Shown here: positions 10,219 through 16,533 of the stretch, one piece after another
How the letters are laid out: every line of letters begins with the position of its first letter
Position numbering within the stretch: position 1 is the first letter of the stretch
Source: Ectothiorhodospira mobilis
GTDB lineage: Bacteria; Pseudomonadota; Gammaproteobacteria; Ectothiorhodospirales; Ectothiorhodospiraceae
Direction of reading: 5' to 3'
Assembly: GCF_016584115.1 (NCBI RefSeq)
Contig: NZ_NRSK01000024.1
Location: 1-43,253, forward strand
Length of the DNA stretch: 43,253 nt
The notes under the pieces: generated by a model
What the model saw: only the letters and a program-made list of their open reading frames with translations
Database searches by the model: none
Told to the model about the DNA's origin: nothing
Position numbers and translations under genes: made by a program

Positions 10219-10374
10219 GGTGCACGAGGCACCCGCCAGGGATCCTGGATCTCCGGTACGAGGGACGCGTCCCGGCCAGGCGTGGAATGACTCCACCCGG
10301 ATTCAAGGACGGGAACTTCAATCACCTGTCAGGATGACCTCACCCCCCGCCAGGGATGGCGGGGGGTTTTTTTT
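10219..10374 (+). ncRNA. Candidate CsrB/RsmZ-like CsrA-sequestering RNA
   Basis: This is a non-coding, hairpin-dense segment ending in a perfect intrinsic terminator. Small perfect hairpins follow one another: 10219-10233 (GGTGC/GCACC), 10236-10248 (CCAGG/CCTGG), 10262-10273, 10282-10296 (GTGGA/TCCAC), 10328-10338 (GTC-AGGAT-GAC) and the terminator. GGA motifs of the CsrB type recur: CAGGGATC, GAGGGACG, CAAGGACG, CAGGATG and CAGGGATG. Two of these sit in hairpin loops, at 10331-10335 and in the terminator loop 10352-10357. The 5' end is placed by a weak CATATT box at 10207-10212 and is uncertain; GGA motifs and hairpins continue upstream to about 10056. It is not 6S, SRP, RNase P or tmRNA by sequence. 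Confidence 0.5.
10343..10374 (+). terminator. Rho-independent terminator of the candidate sRNA
   Basis: A perfect 9-bp stem (CCCCCCGCC / GGCGGGGGG) with a 6-base loop AGGGAT is followed by eight T residues. It lies 46 bases before the TtcA-like gene and is not preceded by any + strand protein gene, so it must end a non-coding transcript. The GGGA in its loop is itself a CsrA-type motif. Confidence 0.92.
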
Positions 10375-10383
10375 ATCCGCCGC

Positions 10384-10412
10384 TTGTCCGCGACCGGACC
10401 GCTGGGTATCTT
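10384..10412 (+). promoter_or_regulatory. Sigma70-type promoter of the TtcA-like gene
   Basis: TTGTCC (10384-10389) and TATCTT (10407-10412) are separated by exactly 17 bases. Transcription would start at about 10419-10421, at or next to the ATG at 10421, which has no Shine-Dalgarno sequence. The promoter follows directly after the sRNA terminator. Confidence 0.5.
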
Positions 10413-10420
10413 CCCGGCCC

Positions 10421-11203
10421 ATGTCCGCCGAACACGCCCCCCAGCCCCCCCGATCCCTCCTCCGCGCCGCGGGCCGGGCCATCGGGGATTTCCATATGAT
10501 CCGCGACGGGGACCGCCTGCTCCTGGGCCTCTCCGGCGGCAAGGACTCCCTCACCCTGCTGCACCTGCTGCGTTATTTCCAGCGCTGCGCCCCCGTACGC
10601 TTCGAACTGGGGGCCGTCACCGTGGATCCGCAGACGGGCCTGGGGGACAAGCGCGCCCTGATCCCCTATCTGGAGGCCCTGGAAATCCCCTACCACTACG
10701 CGAGTGAGCCCATCCTGGAGCGGGCCCGTCGGCACATGGACAACCACGCCTACTGCGCCTTCTGCTCGCGCATGCGCCGCGGCCTGATCTACACCACCGC
10801 CCGGGAACACGGCTACAACGTGGTGGCCCTGGGCCAGCACCTGGACGACCTGGCGGAGAGCTTTCTCATGAGCGCGTTCCAGGGGGGGCGGCTCAAGACC
10901 ATGAAGGCCCACTACCGCATCCAGGAGGGGGATCTGCGGGTGATCCGGCCCCTGGTGTACGCCCGCGAGCGCCAGATCGCGGACTTCGCCCGGGGGGCCG
11001 GGCTCCCGGTACAGGCGGAGCACTGCCCGGCCCGGGGCCGGGACACGGCGCCCATGCGCCCGCGCATGAAGGCCCTGCTGGCGGCGGAGGAACGCCACAA
11101 CCCCCGCCTGTTCAAGACCCTGGTGCGCACCCTCATGCCCCTGATGTCGACAGGCCTGGAGGAGGTGGAGCGTCCCCCGGCGCAAGGGGGGGAGACCTCA
11201 TGA
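10421..11203 (+). CDS. TtcA-family PP-loop tRNA thiolation-like protein
   Basis: This 260-residue ATP-pyrophosphatase of the TtcA/TtuA group probably adenylates a tRNA base for sulfur transfer. The PP-loop SGGKDS is at 38-43. The TtcA-like CX2C (C112, C115, in CAFCSRMRRG) is followed by ALGQHLDD and RPLVYARERQI, which align with E. coli TtcA. A third cysteine, C202, occupies the place of the third cluster ligand, but its context is HCPARG rather than TtcA's PCNLCG, and the protein is about 50 residues shorter. It may therefore be a TtcA paralogue rather than true TtcA. Its stop overlaps the acyltransferase start (ATGA). Confidence 0.85.
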   Translation: MSAEHAPQPPRSLLRAAGRAIGDFHMIRDGDRLLLGLSGGKDSLTLLHLLRYFQRCAPVRFELGAVTVDPQTGLGDKRALIPYLEALEIPYHYASEPILERARRHMDNHAYCAFCSRMRRGLIYTTAREHGYNVVALGQHLDDLAESFLMSAFQGGRLKTMKAHYRIQEGDLRVIRPLVYARERQIADFARGAGLPVQAEHCPARGRDTAPMRPRMKALLAAEERHNPRLFKTLVRTLMPLMSTGLEEVERPPAQGGETS

Positions 11204-12072
11204 CCCAGGCCCTGGTGCAGGCGACCTTCGCCCTCCTGGCCCGGCTGCCACTGCCCCTGAACCACGCCCTGGGGGCCTGCCTCGGCTGGTGCACGTGGGC
11301 CCTGCCCACACGCATGCGCCGCATCTCCCTGGCCAACCTGGAGCGCTGCTATCCCCAGGCCACCCCCCGCTGGCGGCGGCGGGTGGCGCGGCGCAGCCTC
11401 ATGGAGACGGGCAAGGCCCTGACGGAGGCGCCCTGGCTGTGGCGGGCCGGGCCGAAGCGGATCCGGCGCCTGTTGCAGCAGGGCGAGGGGGAGGACCACC
11501 TGACGGCGGCCCTGGCCCAGGGCCGGGGGGCCTTCTTCGTCTCCCCGCACCTGGGCAGCTGGGAGTTCGCCGGACTGCACGCCACCGGCTTCGGCCCCAT
11601 GACCAGCCTCTACCGCCCACCGCGGCTGCAGGCCCTGGACGTCCCCCTGCGCGCGGCGCGCCAGGCCACGGGGGCCCATCTGGTACCCACCGACCGCAGC
11701 GGCATCCGGCGCATCCGCCAGGCCCTGGCGCAGGGGGGCATCGTCGGGCTCCTGCCGGACCAGACCCCCAAGGGGGGCGGCGGGGTGTTCGCCCCCTTCT
11801 TCGGCCGGCCCGCCCTCACCATGACCCTGCTGCCCCGGCTGGCGGGTCCGCGGCGCATCCCGGTGGTGTTCGCCTTCGCCGAGCGCCTGCCCCGGGGGCG
11901 GGGCTACCGCTACCACTGCATCCCCGCCCCACAGGCCCTCTACGATCCCGATCCGGAGATCGCCGCGGCGGCGCTGAACCGGGCGGTGGAGACCCTCGTT
12001 CGCCGCTGCCCGGAGCAATACGTCTGGAGCTACCGGCGCTTCGCGGCGCGGCCGCCTCAGCCGCCGGCCTGA
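11200..12072 (+). CDS. LpxL/HtrB-type lipid A (Kdo2-lipid IVA) acyltransferase family protein
   Basis: This is a 290-residue member of the lysophospholipid acyltransferase group that includes LpxL and LpxM, which add secondary acyl chains to lipid A at the inner face of the cytoplasmic membrane. The catalytic HX4E motif is seen as HLGSWE (H117, E122), with LLPDQTPKGGGGVFAPFFGRPA and PVVFAFAERL further on matching family blocks. An N-terminal hydrophobic anchor (5-35) is present. Its substrate and order of acylation cannot be told from sequence. It is coupled to the PP-loop gene by a 4-base overlap and overlaps the convergent cyclase gene by 16 bases. Confidence 0.88.
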   Translation: MTQALVQATFALLARLPLPLNHALGACLGWCTWALPTRMRRISLANLERCYPQATPRWRRRVARRSLMETGKALTEAPWLWRAGPKRIRRLLQQGEGEDHLTAALAQGRGAFFVSPHLGSWEFAGLHATGFGPMTSLYRPPRLQALDVPLRAARQATGAHLVPTDRSGIRRIRQALAQGGIVGLLPDQTPKGGGGVFAPFFGRPALTMTLLPRLAGPRRIPVVFAFAERLPRGRGYRYHCIPAPQALYDPDPEIAAAALNRAVETLVRRCPEQYVWSYRRFAARPPQPPA

Positions 12073-13247
12073 ACCTCCAGGGTGGAGATGCGCAGCCGGT
12101 CGCGGCCCGCGTCCTTGCTGGTATACAGGGCGGCATCGGCCCGGGCCAGCAGCGACTCCAGCACCTCATCCGGGGTCATCTGCTGTGCCGGCGTCTCCAT
12201 CGACAGGGCGCAGAGGCCGATGCTCGTGGTCACGGCCAGGGGTTCGCCCTTGATGGACCAGCGCAGGTCCGCCACCACCTGGCGCACGCGCTTGCCCAGC
12301 TTCATCGCCCCCTCCAGGTCCGTGGCCGGCAGCAGCAGGACGAATTCCTCGCCGCCGAGACGGGCGAGGACATCCCCCTCCCGGATGAGGGAGCGTACGC
12401 GGTGGGACACATCCCGCAACACCCGGTCCCCCACGGAATGGCCGAAACGGTCGTTCACCTGCTTGAAGTAGTCCAGGTCCAGCACCGCCACCGCCAGCGG
12501 CTCCGCGGAACGCAGGGCGCGGGCGACCAGGATGCGGGCCTCGGCGAAAAAATAGCGGCGGTTGTGCAGCCCCGTGAGTTCATCCATCACCGACAGGCTC
12601 TGGAACCGCTGTTGCAGGGCACGGGATTCCCCCAGGGCCGCCTCCAGCTCCCGGGTGCGCTGACGCACCTGATCCTCCAGCTCGTTCATGTAGCGCCACT
12701 GGCTCAGCAACTGGCCGAGGAAATGGGCATAGAGGGTGAGCAGGCGCTCCTCATCGGGGCCGAAGGCATGGGCCTCGGCATGGGAGACGTTGAGCACCCC
12801 CAGGACCTGGCCGGATACCGGGATGGGCACGCAGATCAGGCTCCCCGCCCGGGAGGCCTCTTCCGCCCCGGGCAGGGCCAGGAAGGCCGGATCGTTGGCA
12901 CAGTCGCTGGAATACTGCACCTCCCCCGTCTGCAGGGCCCGACCCAGGATCCCCTCGTCCAGATCGAAGGCATGGCCGCCCTCGCCGTCCCGCCCCGGCC
13001 CCACCAGTTCCGCCCAGCTCAGACCCGCCGCGTTCACCAGCCGGCTCCCCTCCCGCAGGAACACCGAACAGCGGCACATATCCCGGTTCTCCAGAAGGCC
13101 CTGCAGGGCCTTGGAGAGCATGCGCCGCCGGTCGGTCATGGCGGGATTCACCTCCGAGAGCTGGTGCAGGGCCGAAAGGAAGTCCAGCAATTGCACCAGG
13201 CGCCGGTTGGTCTCCCGGTAGGCCTCGGCGAAGGGTTTCAGATCCAT
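12057..13247 (-). CDS. GAF-domain diguanylate cyclase
   Basis: This soluble 396-residue protein makes cyclic di-GMP. An N-terminal helix precedes a GAF-type sensor domain (about 40-180), a coiled-coil linker (185-220) and a GGDEF domain (220-390). The active-site motif is GGEEF (298-302), a functional variant. The inhibitory product-binding site RXXD is present as REGD (289-292), five residues upstream, so product feedback is likely. No signal peptide or membrane span is seen. It lies 8 bases after the HDOD gene in the same direction, so both are probably in one transcript. Confidence 0.93.
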   Translation of the reverse strand: MDLKPFAEAYRETNRRLVQLLDFLSALHQLSEVNPAMTDRRRMLSKALQGLLENRDMCRCSVFLREGSRLVNAAGLSWAELVGPGRDGEGGHAFDLDEGILGRALQTGEVQYSSDCANDPAFLALPGAEEASRAGSLICVPIPVSGQVLGVLNVSHAEAHAFGPDEERLLTLYAHFLGQLLSQWRYMNELEDQVRQRTRELEAALGESRALQQRFQSLSVMDELTGLHNRRYFFAEARILVARALRSAEPLAVAVLDLDYFKQVNDRFGHSVGDRVLRDVSHRVRSLIREGDVLARLGGEEFVLLLPATDLEGAMKLGKRVRQVVADLRWSIKGEPLAVTTSIGLCALSMETPAQQMTPDEVLESLLARADAALYTSKDAGRDRLRISTLEVQAGG

Positions 13248-13255
13248 GGCGGACC

Positions 13256-14119
13256 TCAGGGGCTCTGGGTGAGGGTCTGACAGACGGAGACGATGGCCTC
13301 GCGCTGGGTCCGGCAGGACTCCACTGCGCGCCAGAGGGGCTCAGCGTCCAGCTCCAGGGCCAGCAGGACGGCGGCGGGCGGCGACGCCGGGGTCTCGTCG
13401 TAGAGGGACTCGGCCAGCATGTCGCACAGGCCGATGAGGTGCACCATGGCGGCGTGATCCCCGTGGTAGGCGGGATCGGCATAGCCGCCCATGACCACGG
13501 GCACGTCCGCCGGCAGATGCCAGCGCCGGGCGAGGATGCCGCCGGCGTCCTGGTGATCCAGCCCCAACTCCCGGCGGGTGCACCGGGCCAGCCCGGCGGC
13601 ATCGGCCTGGCCGGCCCGCTGCAGCACACGCCCCATGGCCTCCGGTTCCAGGTCGCAGAGCACGATCAGCCCCAGCTGGCGCAGCAGCGCCGCCAGATAG
13701 GCCTGATCGGGGGAGACGGTCTCGGCGCGGACATGGCGCGCCAGTTCCCGCGCCAGGCGGGCCCCGGCCATGGAGACGAACCAGTAGCGGTCCAGGTCCA
13801 GGCCGCGGCAGCGGGCCGGGGAGAAGTGATCATTGATCAGCAGCCCCAGGGCGAGGCCGCGGACCATATTCAGGCCCAGGCGGGAAATGGCCCCCTGCAC
13901 CGAGTGCACCTCACGGCGCCCGCCGAAATAGGCGCTGTTGGCCACGCCGATCACCCGCGCCGTGAGCGCCGGTTCGGTGCTGATCATCCCTGCCAGCCGC
14001 TCCAGGGGACCGTCACCAGAGGCCAGTTCCTGCAACAGGGACTGGGCCACCTGGGGCAGCGGAGGGAGATCCTGCAGCCGCCGGATACGGCCCGCCTTTG
14101 CATCGAGGTCCTGGGACAT
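13256..14119 (-). CDS. HDOD-domain protein
   Basis: This 287-residue protein carries an HDOD domain over most of its length, recognisable from LPPLPQVAQSLLQEL, the LTARVIGVANSAYFG stretch and the AISRLGLNMVRGLALGL block. HDOD is related to HD phosphohydrolases but usually lacks full metal-binding residues, and acts as a scaffold in signalling pathways including c-di-GMP and the FhlA/GacS type. Here AALLRQLG replaces a canonical HD, so catalysis is unlikely. It is encoded just before the GAF-GGDEF cyclase, suggesting a shared pathway. Confidence 0.88.
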   Translation of the reverse strand: MSQDLDAKAGRIRRLQDLPPLPQVAQSLLQELASGDGPLERLAGMISTEPALTARVIGVANSAYFGGRREVHSVQGAISRLGLNMVRGLALGLLINDHFSPARCRGLDLDRYWFVSMAGARLARELARHVRAETVSPDQAYLAALLRQLGLIVLCDLEPEAMGRVLQRAGQADAAGLARCTRRELGLDHQDAGGILARRWHLPADVPVVMGGYADPAYHGDHAAMVHLIGLCDMLAESLYDETPASPPAAVLLALELDAEPLWRAVESCRTQREAIVSVCQTLTQSP

Positions 14120-14514
14120 GGGTCTTTTCGGTCACGCTGAAAGTGGGTCGCGTTCCCTGCGAAGGCCGCACCCACGCCGGGGACGTCCCGTACCTGCACC
14201 CGGGTGCGGAGTCGCCACTATACCGCAAACCCGGGCGATCACGCGGGGATGCGTCACGCTCCGCCGTCCCGGGCCCTGGGTCACGGGGCGCGGGGCCACA
14301 CCCCGGCGGCATACCCGGCGCGGAGCCGGTTCTTGTCGATGTGTTTTACACTGTGCCATCCGCCATGGGAATCCCCCGACGGAGATGGGTGTTATATTGA
14401 TCTGACGCAAAACATGCGCCCCGCACCGGCCACGCCTCTAACATCCCGGAATATGTTTATGGCAGTATCCCTGCCCGGATCCCCAAATCGCTGAACCAGA
14501 GGACCCCGCATCCC
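14120..14514. other. Divergent intergenic region upstream of fccAB
   Basis: These 395 bases separate the HDOD gene (-) from fccA (+) and contain no convincing gene. The right half is more AT-rich than its surroundings and contains TATATT (14393-14398) without a good -35. A dyad, TAACAT-N8-ATGTTTA, lies at 14439-14459, 56 bases before the fccA start, and could be an operator. The left half has only short GC-rich palindromes. Confidence 0.5.
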
Positions 14515-14823
14515 ATGAAGCGCATGCACCTTTTCGCCGCCACCATCACCCTGGCCGCCGCAACGCTGGGGATGACCACCGCGGTCCAGGCCCAGGTCTC
14601 CCGCGGTGCCCTGATGGCCACCACCTGCTTTGCCTGCCACGGCACCGACGGGCGCAGCCCCGGCACCATGCCCAGCATCTACGGCTATCCGCCGGAGATC
14701 ATGATGCACCAGCTCAAGGCCTTCCGGGACGGCACCCGGCCGGCCACGGTCATGGACCGGCACGCCACCGGCTACACGGACGAAGAGATCCGCCTGATGG
14801 CCGAATACCTGAGCACCCTTTGA
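14515..14823 (+). CDS. fccA: Monoheme cytochrome c, sulfide dehydrogenase subunit FccA type
   Basis: This is a small periplasmic class I cytochrome c (102 residues) expected to accept electrons from FccB during sulfide oxidation. A Sec signal peptide runs to about residue 26 (VQA-QVSRG). One heme site, CFACH, is at 38-42, and Met80 (ATVM) is the likely sixth ligand. Purple sulfur bacteria can have a diheme FccA; this monoheme type is known from other sulfur oxidizers. It is followed 34 bases later by fccB, and this pairing supports the name. AGAGGA lies 12 bases before the ATG. Confidence 0.9.
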   Translation: MKRMHLFAATITLAAATLGMTTAVQAQVSRGALMATTCFACHGTDGRSPGTMPSIYGYPPEIMMHQLKAFRDGTRPATVMDRHATGYTDEEIRLMAEYLSTL

Positions 14824-14857
14824 CAAGACCAAGAACCCCTGCAGAGGCCCGGATCCC

Positions 14858-16153
14858 ATGGATTTCAAGATGAACCGCAGAGATTTCATTCGCGCCGTGG
14901 GCGCCGGCGGTGCCGCCGCCGCCCTGTCCGCCTGCGGCACTGCGCCGCAGGGCCCGCGCCGGCGCACCGACGTGGTGGTGATCGGGGGCGGCCCCGGCGG
15001 CGCCACGGCGGCCAAGTACCTGCGCCGCTTCGACCCCGGCCTGCAGGTCACCCTGGTGGAACCCGCCGCCACGTACTACACCTGCTTTGCCTCCAACTGG
15101 GTGCTGGGGGGCATGATCGGCATGGACGACATCGCCCAGACCTACGGTGCCCTGCAGGACCAGCACGGCGTGCGCGTGGTGCAGGAGCGGGTCGTGGCCA
15201 TCGAGGCCGATGCCAGGCGGGTGCGCCTGGCCGGCGGGGAATCCCTGCCCTACACGAAGCTGGTGGTGGCCCCCGGCATGGAGTTCCGCTACGACACCGT
15301 GGAGGGCTATGGTCCCGGGGTGGAGGGGGACATCCCCCATGCCTGGAAGGCGGGGGAACAGACGCGCATCCTGCGGGATCAGCTCCGGGCCATGGAGGAT
15401 GGGGGCGTGTTCGTCATCGTGCCCCCGGGCAACCCCTACCGCTGCCCGCCGGGGCCCTACGAACGGGCCAGCCTGGTGGCCCACTACTTCAAGGCCGAAA
15501 AGCCCCGCTCCAAGGTGCTCATCCTGGACCGCAAGGAGGGATTCTCCAAGCAGGGGCTGTTCATGGACGGCTGGCGCAAGTACTACGGCGACATGATCGA
15601 ATGGGTGCCGGCCTCCGGCGGCGGCCTGGTGGACCACATCGACGCGAGGACCCGGGAGGTCTTCACCGAAAGCGGCTTCACCCGCCACCGCGCCGACGTG
15701 CTCAACGTCATCCCCAGCCAGAAGGCGGGCCGCATCGCCCAGGAGGCCGGCCTGACGGACGACAGCGGCTGGTGCCCCGTGGACCAGCTCACCTTCCGCT
15801 CCCGGGTGGACGGGGATATCTACGTCATCGGCGATTCCAGCATCGCCGGGGCCATGCCCAAGTCCGGCCATTCGGCCAACACCCAGGGCAAGACGGCCGC
15901 CGCGGCCATCGTGCGCGAGATGAGCGGTGAGGACATGCTGGCCCTGTCCACGGTGAACACCTGCTACAGCCTGGTGGCCCCCGACTACGGCATCAGCGTG
16001 GCGGCGGTGTACCGCTACCAGGACGGTGAGATCGCCAAGGTCCCCGGCTCCGGCGGCCTGAGCGCCGCGGATGCCCCGGATTACGTGCGCCGCCTGGAGG
16101 CCCGCTACGCCCAGGGCTGGTACGACAGCATCACCGACGACTCCTGGGGCTGA
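14858..16153 (+). CDS. fccB: Sulfide dehydrogenase flavoprotein subunit FccB
   Basis: FccB oxidizes sulfide in the periplasm and passes electrons to FccA. The 431-residue protein starts with a twin-arginine signal (RRDFIRA at 7-13, then a hydrophobic stretch to SAC), so it is probably exported folded by Tat; tatABC is in this window. The FAD Rossmann motif VIGGGPGGA is at 41-49. C76 in YYTCFASN matches the cysteine that binds FAD covalently in Allochromatium flavocytochrome c. C196 (RCPPGPYER) and C369 (NTCYS) match the redox-active disulfide pair. All key residues are present. An alternative start is at 14870. Confidence 0.95.
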   Translation: MDFKMNRRDFIRAVGAGGAAAALSACGTAPQGPRRRTDVVVIGGGPGGATAAKYLRRFDPGLQVTLVEPAATYYTCFASNWVLGGMIGMDDIAQTYGALQDQHGVRVVQERVVAIEADARRVRLAGGESLPYTKLVVAPGMEFRYDTVEGYGPGVEGDIPHAWKAGEQTRILRDQLRAMEDGGVFVIVPPGNPYRCPPGPYERASLVAHYFKAEKPRSKVLILDRKEGFSKQGLFMDGWRKYYGDMIEWVPASGGGLVDHIDARTREVFTESGFTRHRADVLNVIPSQKAGRIAQEAGLTDDSGWCPVDQLTFRSRVDGDIYVIGDSSIAGAMPKSGHSANTQGKTAAAAIVREMSGEDMLALSTVNTCYSLVAPDYGISVAAVYRYQDGEIAKVPGSGGLSAADAPDYVRRLEARYAQGWYDSITDDSWG

Positions 16154-16173
16154 TACCGGGAACGCCGGGCCCC

Positions 16174-16205
16174 GGCCCGGCACCGCCCTCGCAGCCGGGC
16201 CTTTT
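16174..16205 (+). terminator. Rho-independent terminator after fccAB
   Basis: An 8-bp perfect stem GGCCCGGC / GCCGGGCC with a 12-base loop is followed by TTTT. It lies 21 bases after the fccB stop and closes the fccAB transcript. Confidence 0.75.
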
Positions 16206-16257
16206 CCCTCCGATGTGCGCCCAGCCCGGCATCCGTCCCTGTGCCGGGCACAACACC

Positions 16258-16533
16258 TCACGCATCCAGATCCGGAATCAGGCGGCTCTCCAGGCGGGCG
16301 ATGGTGTCCTTGAGCTGGAGCTTGCGCTTTTTCAGCCGGGTGAGCCGCAGCTGATCCACGAAGGGGCCCTCCATGAGCCGGAGGATGGCCTCGTCCAGGG
16401 CCCGGTGTTCCGCCTGGAGTTCGGCCAGACGGGTCTGCAGCGTGGGTGTTCCCCTGTGATGGTGCAATTCCCCTCCCTCGCCCCGACGGGGCCGTTGCTG
16501 GATGCGCGGCGACGATCCTCTGCCGCGCATCAT
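16258..16533 (-). CDS. YdcH/DUF465-family small helical protein
   Basis: The C-terminal two thirds (about 33-91) is a small coiled-coil protein of the YdcH (DUF465) family, recognised from LQAEHRALDEAILRL and RLKKRKLQLKDTIARLE. Its function is unknown. The ATG at 16533 overlaps the stop of the upstream GGDEF-EAL gene (ATGA), suggesting translational coupling, but adds about 22 atypical residues. A TTG at 16465-16467, preceded by GGGAGG, would give 69 residues, which is closer to the usual family length. The start is therefore open; the stop is certain. Confidence 0.8.
   Translation of the reverse strand: MMRGRGSSPRIQQRPRRGEGGELHHHRGTPTLQTRLAELQAEHRALDEAILRLMEGPFVDQLRLTRLKKRKLQLKDTIARLESRLIPDLDA

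Noticed and set aside
9995-10374. 6S RNA, SRP RNA, tmRNA or RNase P RNA
   Set aside because: Diagnostic sequences such as GAGGAAAGTCC of RNase P, the SRP tetraloop region or the tmRNA ends are missing. GGTCCGGGAAGG at about 10096 only superficially resembles the SRP loop.
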